A stretch of DNA of 64,000 nucleotides from Vescimonas fastidiosa (GTDB lineage Bacteria; Bacillota; Clostridia; Oscillospirales; Oscillospiraceae), in the NCBI RefSeq assembly GCF_018326305.1, contig NZ_AP023415.1, forward strand, positions 124,001-188,000, in the 5' to 3' direction. Every line of letters starts with the position of its first letter. Position 1 is the first letter of the stretch. Shown here piece by piece: positions 55,153 through 63,489 of the stretch. The translations under genes and the position numbers were made by a program. The notes under the pieces are model-generated. The model was given only the letters and a program-made list of their open reading frames with translations, did not search any database and was not told where the DNA came from.

Positions 55153-55953
55153 TTAGAGTTGGATGCGCTCCAGGTCATCGGGGATATAGAGCCCGCCGGC
55201 GAAGTATTCGCGGCCCTCCCGGGTGTAGAGCTCCTTGCGCCGGGGGAGATTTTTGTCCTCGGTATGGTAGAGCACCAGATTCTCCACCCCCAGCTCCCGG
55301 GCCAGGCGGCAGGCATCGGCCACGGTGGAGTGGTGCTTTTCATAGGGATGGAATACATCAGCCTGGCTGTGCAGGCAGAAGGCCTCGTGGAGGAGCCAGG
55401 TACTGCCGCGGACATAGGATTCCTCGCAGTCATGGTAGGGCTCATCGCCGCAGCAGGTGAGCTTTTTTCCGCCGCCTAAATCCATGGAAAAGCCGAACTG
55501 GCGGTCCTTGGTGGAGCCGATGTCGAAAAAAGTGGTGCTTCGGCCTATAAGCTCCCGGCTTTCCCCGTCCTCCACCGCCACCAGGTGCAGGCCCTTGTCC
55601 AAAAAGCGAAGATGGTTTTCCTGGAGCAGTCCCCGGGCCAGGGTGCGCAGCAGGTCAATGACCTGACTGTGGGCGTAGATGGTGGCCTCCCCTTCGTAGG
55701 TGCCCTGGGCCATATTTTGGCAGATCAGGCGCATCATCCAGGCGATGCCGAGGATGTGGTCGATGTGCTTGTGGGTGACGAAAATGGTGCGCAGGTCCCG
55801 CCAGTCGATGTGGGCCTCCTGCAGGCGGCGCAGGAGGGTATTGCCTCCGCCTCCGTCCACCAGCAGGTGCTGCTCGCCGCTGCGGAGGACGAAGCAGGTG
55901 TTATAGCACCGGGTGACCATGGCACTGCCCGTGCCCAGCATGATAAGTTCCAT
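55153..55953 (-). CDS. MBL-fold metallohydrolase (RNase Z-like)
   Basis: A 266-residue metallo-beta-lactamase-fold protein. MELIMLGTGSAMVTRCYNTC opens the domain, LLVDGGGGN follows, and the metal motif is THKHIDHILG (about 60-69). Further His residues lie in LLHEAF and the LVLYHTED segment near the C-terminus. It resembles RNase Z/arylsulfatase-type members but lacks features to fix a substrate. Confidence 0.85.
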   Translation of the reverse strand: MELIMLGTGSAMVTRCYNTCFVLRSGEQHLLVDGGGGNTLLRRLQEAHIDWRDLRTIFVTHKHIDHILGIAWMMRLICQNMAQGTYEGEATIYAHSQVIDLLRTLARGLLQENHLRFLDKGLHLVAVEDGESRELIGRSTTFFDIGSTKDRQFGFSMDLGGGKKLTCCGDEPYHDCEESYVRGSTWLLHEAFCLHSQADVFHPYEKHHSTVADACRLARELGVENLVLYHTEDKNLPRRKELYTREGREYFAGGLYIPDDLERIQL

Positions 55954-56039
55954 AGGAGTTGTCCTTTCTGCGTCATTGCAAACATTATAACGCGGATGGG
56001 CGAATGGGGCAATAAAAAAATTGTTACCGGGGGACGGAT

Positions 56040-56215
56040 TGCCATAGACGGCGGGCGGGGTAGAACCCCGCTCCGCCGCCCCGGACCACCGGCCTACCTG
56101 TTTTGCGTAGGGGAGGGGCTCTGCCCCTCCCGCGGGCGGGGTAGAACCCCGCCCCTACGGATCGTATCAAGAAAAGATTTGCGCCCTCGCAATGACGGTT
56201 TTTGCCATAATATAA
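56040..56215. repeat. Intergenic palindromic repeat block D
   Basis: Units GGCGGGGTAGAACCCCGCTC, GTAGGGGAGGGGCTCTGCCC, GCGGGGTAGAACCCCGCCCC and a trace of CCTCGCAATGACGG, downstream of feoB. No gene seen. Confidence 0.7.
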
Positions 56216-56255
56216 AAAGGTGCCACGCCGGGGGCTGCGGTCCCCGGCGTGGCGG
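56214..56255 (-). terminator. Terminator of feoB
   Basis: Stem GCCACGCCGGGG / CCCCGGCGTGGC; on the minus strand the tail is ACCTTTTTATATTA. Confidence 0.9.
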
Positions 56256-56300
56256 TTAAAGGAGATATGCGTCTGTTTGCTTATCAGATTTTTGGACTTA

Positions 56301-58793
56301 TCAGATCTTGGCGGAGAGCTTGGTGGCTTCCTTGTAGGGGCGCACCAGCATATAGACCAGGAATACCAGGGCGGCCACGGCAAAGATGAGACCGATGATA
56401 TTCATGCTGCCGGTAAACAGGCCGCCGAACTGGTTGATCATCAGACCGATGACATAGGCGAAGCCGCACTGATAGCCGATGGCAAACCAGGTCCACTTGT
56501 GGTTGTTCATCTCCCGCTTGATGGCGCCGATGGCGGCGAAGCAGGGAGCGCACAGCAGGTTAAAGACCAGGAAGCTGTAGCCGCTGATGCCGTTGAAGGC
56601 CTGGGCGATGTTCTGGTACACGGTTCCGTCGCCGCCGCCATAGAGGATACCCAGAGTACCCACGATGTTCTCCTTGGCCACAAGGCCGGTGATGGAGGCC
56701 ACGGCGGCCTGCCAGGTGCCCCAGCCCAGGGGCTTGAAGATCCAGGCGATGACACCGCCGATGGCAGCCAAAATGGAGGAGTCGATCTCACTCTCATCCA
56801 GCATACGGAAGGTGCCGTCCACCCAGCCGAAGTAGGTGGTGAACCAAACAAAGATGGTGGAGAGCAGGATGATGGTACCGGCCTTCTTAATGAAGGACCA
56901 GCCGCGCTCCCACATGCTGCGCAGGACATTGCCCAGGGTGGGCCAGTGGTAGGCGGGCAGCTCCATAACGAAAGGAGCGGGGTCGCCGGCGAACATCTTC
57001 GTCTTTTTCAGCATGATGCCGGAGACGATGATGGCGGCCATGCCGATGAAGTAGGCGGAGGTGGAGACCCATGCGCTGCCGCCGAACAGAGCGCCGGCGA
57101 TCATGGCGATGAAGGGCACCTTAGCGCCGCAGGGGATAAAGGTGGTGGTCATAATGGTCATACGGCGATCCCGTTCGTTTTCTATGGTACGGGAGGCCAT
57201 GATGCCGGGCACGCCGCAGCCCACGCCGATGAGCATGGGGATGAAGGATTTGCCGGACAGACCGAACTTGCGGAACACACGGTCCAGAACGAAGGCGATA
57301 CGGGCCATGTAGCCGCAGGCCTCCAGGAAGGCCAGCATCAGGAACAGCACCAGCATCTGAGGCACGAAGCCCAGCACGGCACCCACACCGGCTACGATAC
57401 CGTCCAGGATCAGGCCACTGAGCCAGGGAGCGGTGTCGGCCGCATCCAGGGCATCACCGATCAGCACAGGGATACCCGGGACCCACACGCCGTAGTCGGC
57501 GGGATCCGGGGCCTCAAAGCCGTTCTTCTCCAGGTAGGCCACGGCGTCCACATAGGTCATTTGGACCACATCGTCCATCTTGTCGGCGCCCTCGGGCAGA
57601 GCGTTATAGTAGGCGGTCATGGTGTTGATGGCCAAGGTCTCCTCATCCTCCACATCCACGGTGGCGGTGGTGGAATCGGGGGTGAAGGCCTTCATATCGG
57701 CCAGGGCGGCGCTTGCGTCAAAGTCCTCGGCCTCCGTGTCCAGACCCAGGAAGGCATCCACGGCCTGGATGGCGGCGGTGTACTCATCATTGACCTCGTT
57801 ATACTCCTTGGAGCCGATGCCCAGCAGGTGCCAGCCGTCACCGAACACGCCGTCATTGGCCCAGTCGGTAGCGGGGGCGCCTACGGCTACCATGGCGATC
57901 CAGTATACCAGGAACATCACCGCGGCAAAGATGGGCAGACCCAGCCAGCGGTTGGTGACGATCTTGTCGATCTTGTCGGAGGCGGAGAGGGTGCCCGCAT
58001 TCTTTTTCTTGTAGCAGCCCTTGATGAGCTCGGCGATATAGACATAGCGCTCACCGGTGATGATGCTCTCGGCGTCATCGTCCAGCTCCTTCTCGGCGGC
58101 CTTGATGTCCTCCTCGATATGGGCCATGACATCGGCGGGAATGCTCAGCTGGGAGAGAACCTTGTCATCACGCTCGAAGATCTTGATGGCGTACCAGCGC
58201 TGCTGCTCCTCGGGCATGGTATGTACGGCGGCCTCCTCAATGTGGGCAATGGCGTGCTCCACGGGGCCGGAGAAGGTGTGCATGGGGACGGTCCTTCCGC
58301 CGTTGGCGGCCCGGACGGCCTCCTCGGCGGCCAGCATGACGCCGGTGCCCTTCAGAGCGGAGATCTCCACCACCTTGCAGCCCAGCTCCCGGGCCAGCTC
58401 CTGGGTGTTGATGCTGTCACCGTTCTTCTTCACCACATCCATCATGTTGATGGCCACCACAACGGGAATGCCCAGCTCGGTGAGCTGCGTGGTGAGGTAG
58501 AGGTTGCGCTCCAGGTTGGTGCCGTCGATGATATTCAGGATGGCATCGGGACGCTCCTTGATCAGATAGTTACGGGCTACCACCTCCTCCAGCGTGTAGG
58601 GGGACAGGGAGTAGATGCCGGGCAGGTCCATGATCACCACATCGTCGTGCTTCTTCAGCTTGCCCTCTTTCTTCTCCACCGTGACGCCGGGCCAGTTACC
58701 AACGAACTGATTGGAGCCGGTGAGAGCGTTGAAAAGGGTGGTCTTGCCGCAGTTGGGGTTGCCCGCCAACGCGATCTTGATTTGTTTTTCCAT
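56301..58793 (-). CDS. feoB: Ferrous iron transport protein B
   Basis: Main Fe(II) importer, 830 residues. The N-terminal G domain has G1 GNPNCGKTTLFNALTG, G3 DLPGIYSLSPYT, G4 NMMD and SALKGTG; a helical GDI domain follows to about 270. The membrane domain (about 285-820) has two Gate motifs, including CGYMARIAFVLDR (the conserved GYMAR) and GCGVPGIMASRTIENERDRR. An acidic loop of about 100 residues (TEAEDFDASAALADMKAF..) between early spans is longer than in E. coli FeoB. It has its own upstream GGTTAG palindrome and lies 193 bp after feoA with the structured repeat in between. Confidence 0.97.
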   Translation of the reverse strand: MEKQIKIALAGNPNCGKTTLFNALTGSNQFVGNWPGVTVEKKEGKLKKHDDVVIMDLPGIYSLSPYTLEEVVARNYLIKERPDAILNIIDGTNLERNLYLTTQLTELGIPVVVAINMMDVVKKNGDSINTQELARELGCKVVEISALKGTGVMLAAEEAVRAANGGRTVPMHTFSGPVEHAIAHIEEAAVHTMPEEQQRWYAIKIFERDDKVLSQLSIPADVMAHIEEDIKAAEKELDDDAESIITGERYVYIAELIKGCYKKKNAGTLSASDKIDKIVTNRWLGLPIFAAVMFLVYWIAMVAVGAPATDWANDGVFGDGWHLLGIGSKEYNEVNDEYTAAIQAVDAFLGLDTEAEDFDASAALADMKAFTPDSTTATVDVEDEETLAINTMTAYYNALPEGADKMDDVVQMTYVDAVAYLEKNGFEAPDPADYGVWVPGIPVLIGDALDAADTAPWLSGLILDGIVAGVGAVLGFVPQMLVLFLMLAFLEACGYMARIAFVLDRVFRKFGLSGKSFIPMLIGVGCGVPGIMASRTIENERDRRMTIMTTTFIPCGAKVPFIAMIAGALFGGSAWVSTSAYFIGMAAIIVSGIMLKKTKMFAGDPAPFVMELPAYHWPTLGNVLRSMWERGWSFIKKAGTIILLSTIFVWFTTYFGWVDGTFRMLDESEIDSSILAAIGGVIAWIFKPLGWGTWQAAVASITGLVAKENIVGTLGILYGGGDGTVYQNIAQAFNGISGYSFLVFNLLCAPCFAAIGAIKREMNNHKWTWFAIGYQCGFAYVIGLMINQFGGLFTGSMNIIGLIFAVAALVFLVYMLVRPYKEATKLSAKI

Positions 58794-58807
58794 TTGACTC
58801 TCCTTTC

Positions 58808-58825
58808 GGTTAGTGAAGCCTAACC
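58808..58825. promoter_or_regulatory. Candidate iron-regulator box in the feoB leader
   Basis: GGTTAG-TGAAGC-CTAACC, a perfect 6-6-6 inverted repeat just upstream of the feoB ribosome site. The same architecture occurs twice ahead of the first feoA gene. It resembles DtxR/IdeR/MntR-type operators. Confidence 0.7.
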
Positions 58826-58866
58826 AGTACTTAAAAAATAAAAATAGGGGCCTGAAAAGGGCGGTG

Positions 58867-58984
58867 CAAAAGCCTCGCAGAGTTTGCGCCCGCAGGCGAA
58901 AAAAATGAAATCATTTTTCACCGCCACCTGCGCGCAGCAGACTGCAAGCCCTTTTCCGGAAAATTCTAAAAATTTTCCGGCAGG
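58867..58984 (+). repeat. Structured intergenic repeat, copy 3 of 3 (shortened)
   Basis: Shares GCCTCGCAGAGTTTGCGCCC, ATGAAATCATTTTTCACCG and GCGCGCAGCAGACTG with the other copies but lacks the central hairpin. The last hairpin is rebuilt as CCGGAAAATT/AATTTTCCGG, different bases but the same pairing position. It lies between feoA and feoB, inside or at the edge of the iron-uptake unit. Confidence 0.75.
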
Positions 58985-58986
58985 TT

Positions 58987-59208
58987 TTATTCTACCTCGA
59001 TCATCTCGATGTCAGCCTTGCGCAGGCTCAGCTCGTAGCCCCGGACCGTGACCTCCACGGGGTCACCCAAGGGAGCTACCTTGCGCACATAGACCTCCAC
59101 GCCTTTGGTGATGCCCATGTCCATGATGCGGCGCTTGACAGGCCCCTCACCGTGGAGCTTTACCACCCTGGCGGTCTCGCCGATCTTAACATCCTTCAGT
59201 GTTTTCAT
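58987..59208 (-). CDS. feoA: FeoA-family protein (second of two)
   Basis: A 73-residue SH3-like protein, MKTLKDVKIGETARVVKLHG.., with VKRRIMDMGITKGVEVYVRK and the conserved APLGDPVEVTVRGYELSLRK. FeoA partners FeoB on the cytoplasmic side. It starts 12 bp after the first feoA. Confidence 0.93.
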   Translation of the reverse strand: MKTLKDVKIGETARVVKLHGEGPVKRRIMDMGITKGVEVYVRKVAPLGDPVEVTVRGYELSLRKADIEMIEVE

Positions 59209-59220
59209 AGTGCTTTCTCC

Positions 59221-59433
59221 TTATATCATAATTTTTCTTGCCATTTCTTCGCTGATGGCCACCCGGGACTCCTTCACCTTCACGATGAGGTTGCCACCCA
59301 GTGAGGAGACCACCGTGGCGCTGCCCCCGGCTACAAAACCCAGATCCTCCAGGTGCTTGCGGACCTCCGGGCTGCCACCGATGCGGCGAATGATATTTTC
59401 CGTACCCATATCTGCCAATGCAAGCGGCATCAT
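59221..59433 (-). CDS. FeoA-family protein (first of two)
   Basis: A 70-residue FeoA-like protein starting MMPLALADMGTENIIRRIGG at ATG 59433 behind GGGAGGG. KHLEDLGFVAGGSATVVSSL and NLIVKVKESRVAISEEMARK follow the FeoA fold, but the sequence is divergent from the neighbouring copy. Paired small FeoA proteins before FeoB are common in Clostridia. Confidence 0.9.
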   Translation of the reverse strand: MMPLALADMGTENIIRRIGGSPEVRKHLEDLGFVAGGSATVVSSLGGNLIVKVKESRVAISEEMARKIMI

Positions 59434-59485
59434 TGTTATCCCTCCCAAGGTTTGAGCTATCTAACTATTAAACGAAAAAGAAAAA

Positions 59486-59503
59486 GGTTAATCACCTTTA
59501 ACT
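59486..59503. promoter_or_regulatory. Candidate iron-regulator box 1 upstream of feoA
   Basis: GGTTAA-TCACCT-TTAACT, 18 bp with the same 6-6-6 layout as the feoB box; one arm position deviates. Confidence 0.6.
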
Positions 59504-59509
59504 GCGGAT

Positions 59510-59527
59510 AGTTTAATATCTTTAACC
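59510..59527. promoter_or_regulatory. Candidate iron-regulator box 2 upstream of feoA
   Basis: On the minus strand GGTTAA-AGATAT-TAAACT. Only one arm is a full match. Centre-to-centre distance to box 1 is 24 bp. Confidence 0.5.
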
Positions 59528-59639
59528 GCATTTGTCAAGACCCTGCATTCAAAAAATATTAAAAATTAGCAGGGTGTCCAAATCTACCGCATGGGGGGGC
59601 GGAAATCATCGTTAACGATGTCAAAAAGCCGGGAGGGAG

Positions 59640-59987
59640 AAAAGTGTAAAGCGGAAAGATGGGGGGTAGGGGCGACCCTTGGGGTCGCCCACCTCACCAG
59701 CTACCAAGCTATCCGTAGGGGGCGGCGTCCCCGACGGCCCATTTTACCGCACCTCTTGTAACGGACGCGGGGCGATGTGGGCATCGCCCCCTACAAAATC
59801 CTATCGGTAAACACTCCGTAGGGGCGGGGTTCTACCCCGCCCGCCCGGGCATCCACCACACTCCATGGAAACCCTGTCATTGCGAGGCAGTGCGCACACT
59901 GGCCGTGGCAATCCGCAACCCCCGTCCTCTTGGCCCCCTTGCCTAAAGGGGGCTGGCACGGCAAAGCCGTGACTGGGGGATTCCCGC
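59640..59987. repeat. Intergenic palindromic repeat block E
   Basis: Holds GTAGGGGCGACCCTTGGGGT, GTAGGGGGCGGCGTCCCCGA, GGGGCGATGTGGGCATCGCC, GGGGCGGGGTTCTACCCCGC units, a TGTCATTGCG unit (59875-59915), and the most complete copy of the CCCCCTTGCCTAAAGGGGGC unit with its GGCACGGC/GCCGTGAC arm and ACTGGGGGATTCC end (59933-59986). No gene seen. Confidence 0.75.
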
Positions 59988-60018
59988 AAAAAGAGACCAC
60001 CCTCTCGGGTGGCCTCAG
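59988..60018 (-). terminator. Terminator of the PfoR-like transporter gene
   Basis: Stem GAGGCCACCC / GGGTGGTCTC (one G-T pair) with a five-base loop; TTTTT tail on the minus strand. Confidence 0.85.
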
Positions 60019-60050
60019 CGTGGATGCACCTTAACTATAACTATATTGCG

Positions 60051-61157
60051 TCACAGGTCCAGCTTCAGGTCGTTTTCACCGATCCAGCCCCAGTTGCGCA
60101 GAGGCAGGGCGATGAGCCAGCTCAGGATAGCCGGGAGGACGAAGCAGATCAGCACCAGGCCCAGCCAGTCGGTGGCGGTGATGGCGGCCTTGGTCCCGGC
60201 CTCAATATCCGCCAGCCAGCCGGTATATACGCCGATCTGACCCACCAGGCCGCAGGTGCCCATGCCGCTGGACACCGCCGCACCGTTCATCTCCATGCGG
60301 AAGATACAGGTGGCGATGGGGCCGGTGATGGCGGAGGCCAGAGTGGGAGGGATCCAAATACGGGGGTTGCGGACAATGTTGCCCATTTGCAGCATACTGG
60401 TGCCCAGGCCCTGAGCGGCCAGACCGCCCCAGCGATTTTCCCGGAAGCTCATAACGGCGAAGCCCACCATCTGGGCGCAGCAGCCCGCTACGGCGGCACC
60501 TCCGGCCAGACCCGTGAGGCCCAGGGCGGCGCAGATGGCAGCGGAGGAGATGGGGAGCGTCAGGGCGATGCCGATGACCACGGAGACGATAATGCCCATG
60601 AAGAAGGGCTGCAGCTCCGTGGCCCACATGATGGCCTTGCCCACGGCGCTGGCAGCGGTGCCGATGGGGGCGGCGATCAGGGCCGCCGCGCCGATACCGC
60701 TGAGAATGGTGACAATAGGTGTCACCAAAATGTCGATTTTCGTCTCTTTACTGACGGCCTTGCCGATCTCCGCGGCAATGATGGCTACGAACAGCACCGC
60801 CAAGGGGCCGCCGGCCCCGCCCATGGCATTGGTGGCAAAGCCCACGGGAATGAGGGAAAAGAGGACCATGGGTGGGGCATTCAGCGCCTGCCCGATGGCC
60901 ACGGCCATACCCGGGCCCACCATGGCCGAGCACAGGCCGCCGATGGTGTAGCGCACCGCGCCGTCGCCCTTACCCAGGGTGACGATGATGTCCGTTAAAA
61001 ATCCGATATGGAGCTGGGTGCCCAGCGTGTTGAGAATGGTGCCCACCAGCAGCGTGCAGAACAGGCCCTGGGCCATGGCGCTCATAGCGTCGATGAAATA
61101 GCGCTTGGGGGAGAAAACAATGTCCTTGCGGCGCAGGAAGGCCGATACCTTTTCCAT
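60051..61157 (-). CDS. PfoR/PTS IIC-like membrane transporter
   Basis: A 368-residue polytopic protein with about nine to ten spans, start MEKVSAFLRRKDIVFSPKRY. The whole sequence matches the PTS_EIIC_2/PfoR type (conserved YFIDAMSAMAQGLFCTLLVG, GAGGPLAVLFVAIIAAEIGK, NRWGGLAAQGLGTSMLQMGN). No IIA/IIB partners are nearby, so sugar phosphotransfer is doubtful; PfoR was first described as a regulator in Clostridium perfringens. Its promoter overlaps the end of niaR and a GGTGTC/GACACC palindrome follows, suggesting NiaR control and possibly a NAD-precursor substrate (inference). Confidence 0.82.
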   Translation of the reverse strand: MEKVSAFLRRKDIVFSPKRYFIDAMSAMAQGLFCTLLVGTILNTLGTQLHIGFLTDIIVTLGKGDGAVRYTIGGLCSAMVGPGMAVAIGQALNAPPMVLFSLIPVGFATNAMGGAGGPLAVLFVAIIAAEIGKAVSKETKIDILVTPIVTILSGIGAAALIAAPIGTAASAVGKAIMWATELQPFFMGIIVSVVIGIALTLPISSAAICAALGLTGLAGGAAVAGCCAQMVGFAVMSFRENRWGGLAAQGLGTSMLQMGNIVRNPRIWIPPTLASAITGPIATCIFRMEMNGAAVSSGMGTCGLVGQIGVYTGWLADIEAGTKAAITATDWLGLVLICFVLPAILSWLIALPLRNWGWIGENDLKLDL

Positions 61158-61178
61158 AAGTACACCTCGAATAAAAAC

Positions 61179-61212
61179 AGAGTAGTCAGGTGTCTTGACA
61201 CCGGACTACTCT
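61179..61212. promoter_or_regulatory. Palindrome between niaR and the PfoR-like gene (candidate NiaR operator)
   Basis: 34-bp near-perfect inverted repeat with core GGTGTC-TT-GACACC (61189-61202) inside AGAGTAGTC/GACTACTCT arms. It begins just after the -10 box on the minus strand. On that strand it is followed by GTTTTTATT, so it could also act as a terminator or attenuator. Confidence 0.65.
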
Positions 61213-61240
61213 ATTATATAGATTTTTTTGGTTTTGTCAA
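61213..61240 (-). promoter_or_regulatory. Promoter of the PfoR-like transporter gene
   Basis: Minus-strand TTGACA (61235-61240, overlapping the niaR stop codon) and TATAAT (61213-61218) with 16 bp spacing. Confidence 0.88.
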
Positions 61241-61746
61241 TCCTCCAGGAGCATTCTCTTGCTGCGCAGCACCGCCAGCACCCGGGCAAAGGCATCTTCA
61301 CCGGGGGCCGAGAGCCGATGGGCATGGATGCCATCAGTTAAAAGGCTCAGGGGTTGGGCGCCGTTTTCCTGCATTTTGCGCACGAACTCGTCTACATCGT
61401 AGCGGCAGGAGAGCTGCAGGGGAGCGGTGATCTCGCCGTAGACCGGGTGCTCCACCGTCACATCCAGCACGGTGCAGCCGCCGTCTACCATGGCATAGAG
61501 CTCCTCTTGGGTCTGATGGGGGGTGTGCTGGCAGACCACCTGGCGCACCAGGCCCTCCTCCGGAGGGATCAGGTAGCCTCGGGAGGTGGACACGATCTGC
61601 ACGCCGCCGGCCCGCAGCAGGGCCACATCCCCCACAATTACCTGCCGGCTCACGCCCAGAAGGCCCGCCAGGGCTGTGGCACTGAGAGGGGATTTTCCCC
61701 TTTGCAGATGGGATAAAATGGCGTTTCGCCGCTCTTGGGCTGTCAT
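61237..61746 (-). CDS. niaR: NAD-metabolism repressor NiaR
   Basis: A 169-residue regulator. N-terminal HTH_11 winged helix (RRNAILSHLQRGKSPLSATA, GLLGVSRQVIVGDVALLRAG), then the 3H domain with its conserved histidines in CQHTPHQTQEELY, VEHPVYGEI and TDGIHAHRLS, which bind metal and niacin in known members. The ATG at 61746 follows AAAGGAG; a longer frame to 61791 was not used. NiaR represses niacin uptake and NAD synthesis genes. Confidence 0.93.
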   Translation of the reverse strand: MTAQERRNAILSHLQRGKSPLSATALAGLLGVSRQVIVGDVALLRAGGVQIVSTSRGYLIPPEEGLVRQVVCQHTPHQTQEELYAMVDGGCTVLDVTVEHPVYGEITAPLQLSCRYDVDEFVRKMQENGAQPLSLLTDGIHAHRLSAPGEDAFARVLAVLRSKRMLLED

Positions 61747-61817
61747 AGTAAAGCTCCTTTCGGTGCAGTTTGGGCGCGGGCGGGGCATCAAGGACGCCGC
61801 CCCTACACGGTCACACT

Positions 61818-61846
61818 ATTATACTATATCCAAAACTGCGATACAA
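61818..61846 (-). promoter_or_regulatory. Promoter of niaR
   Basis: Minus-strand TTGTAT (61841-61846) and TATAAT (61818-61823), 17 bp apart; separates niaR from the ECF genes upstream. Confidence 0.78.
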
Positions 61847-61865
61847 TAGGGGCCTCAAGAAAAAG

Positions 61866-62750
61866 TCACAGCGCCGCCTGCTGCAGATGGCGGAACCGAC
61901 GCGCACCCAGGAGCTCCAGCACCGGGGGCAGCAGGCACAGGGCCGCCCAGGCCGCGTAGAACAGGCAGGACATGGGCGTAATGGGCATCATCACCACCTG
62001 GGGGGCAAAGCGGATCATGGTCTGGTCCAGCAGCAGGGCCATCAGCAGCACGCATATCAGGGAGCAAAGACCGATGACAAAGGAGCGGTCCCGGCCATCG
62101 AAGCGGTACAGCGAGTAAGCGGTGCGGCCCCGGAGGGAGCAGCCCCGGCAGCGCATGGAGTCGGAGGTGGTCACGATGCCTTCAATGAGCCAGGTGAGGA
62201 GGATGCTGCCTCGGCGGAGGGCGTTGCGCATTCTTTGGAAGATATTTCCCTGGCCTTTGCCCCGGCCAATACCCCGCTGGGCCAGCTCAATGCGCTGACG
62301 CTGTTTGTTCAGCCGGGGAACCGTGCGCAGGAGGATGGATAAATACAGGGACAAATGGGGGGACACGCGGCCCAGAAGATAGACGATCTTATCCGTGGTG
62401 AACACCGCGTGGACGCAGCCCATCCACAGCACCGCCGCCACACAGACCATGGCCCAGGTGCCGCCGCAGAGAAAGGACTCCAGAGTCACCTGGTTGCCGA
62501 TGAAGTTCACCCCCAGCACGGTGAGGCCGAAGTGGTGGTACGACCCGTACCACAGGGCATACAGCAGAGCAAGGGGCAGCAGGCCCAGCCCCGGAATCAG
62601 GGCCCGTAGGCCCCGGAGCTTCAGCAGGTACAGAAAGGCGCACACATAGCTGAGGCACAGAAAAACCGGCTGGCGGAACAGGATGGTCCCCGTAAGCACC
62701 GCCGTGAAATACAGGAGATTGATGGCCGGATGATAGCGTGCAAATTCCAT
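61866..62750 (-). CDS. ECF transporter T component (EcfT)
   Basis: Transmembrane coupling subunit of an energy-coupling factor importer, 294 residues. It starts MEFARYHPAINLLYFTAVLT (the common HP..N..Y pattern), has five to six spans, and carries the cytoplasmic coupling motif with SDSMRCRGCSLRGRTAYS (the ARG-type motif as MRCRG). It begins 4 bp after the S component. The neighbour genes make a complete EcfA-S-T set. Confidence 0.88.
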   Translation of the reverse strand: MEFARYHPAINLLYFTAVLTGTILFRQPVFLCLSYVCAFLYLLKLRGLRALIPGLGLLPLALLYALWYGSYHHFGLTVLGVNFIGNQVTLESFLCGGTWAMVCVAAVLWMGCVHAVFTTDKIVYLLGRVSPHLSLYLSILLRTVPRLNKQRQRIELAQRGIGRGKGQGNIFQRMRNALRRGSILLTWLIEGIVTTSDSMRCRGCSLRGRTAYSLYRFDGRDRSFVIGLCSLICVLLMALLLDQTMIRFAPQVVMMPITPMSCLFYAAWAALCLLPPVLELLGARRFRHLQQAAL

Positions 62751-62754
62751 GGCG

Positions 62755-63489
62755 TCAGGGCTCCATCATGCCGTATTTGATCTGGATGCGGCGCAGGCGA
62801 TCCAGCAGGGGCTTTCCGAACAGGAGCATGGTCAGGGCTACCGCCGAGCCGTGGACGCAGTTAACGGGCACACCCGCCAGATAGATGGCCAGAGGGGAGG
62901 AGGCGCTGAATCCGGCCATGAAGAAGGTGGAGGTGTCCAGCAGGGGCCCTACCACCAGGAGAATGCACAAAAAGCCGAATACCGTCAGACCCAGGATGTC
63001 CCGCCAGCCGCCGTCACGCCAGGCCCGGGGGGATTTTTTCAGAATGCCGCACAGGGCAAACAGGCCCGCCAGCATCCCGCCGATGCCGTAGGCAAACATC
63101 TGCCACGGGGTCCAGGGCCCCTGGCCGAAGATGAAGTTGCTGGCAAAGCCGCTGATGGCTCCGCAGAGAAAGCCCGCCTCCGGGCCGAAGGCAATGCCCG
63201 TGAGCATGACAATGGCCAGCATGGGCTTAAAGTGGGGCACAAAGCCGAAGGCTGCCCGACTGGCTACCGCCAGGGCGCACAGCACCGCCAGGAGCACCAG
63301 CTCCCGGGCCTGGGGCTTGCGGCTTTCAAAGTGCAGGAAGAAGGCGGCAATGGTCAGGACGATGATGGTCAGGCCCGAGAGATAAAAGCTCTGCTTCAGC
63401 CGGGTAAACAGCACCACCGCCAGGGGTACCAGAAGCACCATAATGACCAGGCTCAGCCAAAAGCGCCAGTTTGTTTTTCGCGTGTTCAT
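62755..63489 (-). CDS. ECF transporter S component (substrate-binding)
   Basis: A 244-residue membrane protein with about seven hydrophobic spans: an N-terminal pair, then the ECF S-fold with VASRAAFGFVPHFKPMLAIV, FGPEAGFLCGAISGFASNFI and FGQGPWTPWQMFAYGIGGML. This last motif occurs in vitamin-related S components, but the vitamin cannot be assigned. It is longer than the niacin-specific NiaX type. It overlaps the ATPase gene by 4 bp. Confidence 0.83.
   Translation of the reverse strand: MNTRKTNWRFWLSLVIMVLLVPLAVVLFTRLKQSFYLSGLTIIVLTIAAFFLHFESRKPQARELVLLAVLCALAVASRAAFGFVPHFKPMLAIVMLTGIAFGPEAGFLCGAISGFASNFIFGQGPWTPWQMFAYGIGGMLAGLFALCGILKKSPRAWRDGGWRDILGLTVFGFLCILLVVGPLLDTSTFFMAGFSASSPLAIYLAGVPVNCVHGSAVALTMLLFGKPLLDRLRRIQIKYGMMEP

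Noticed and set aside
56220..58823. Plus-strand open frame of 867 codons opposite feoB
   Set aside because: Antisense shadow; feoB is certain on the minus strand.
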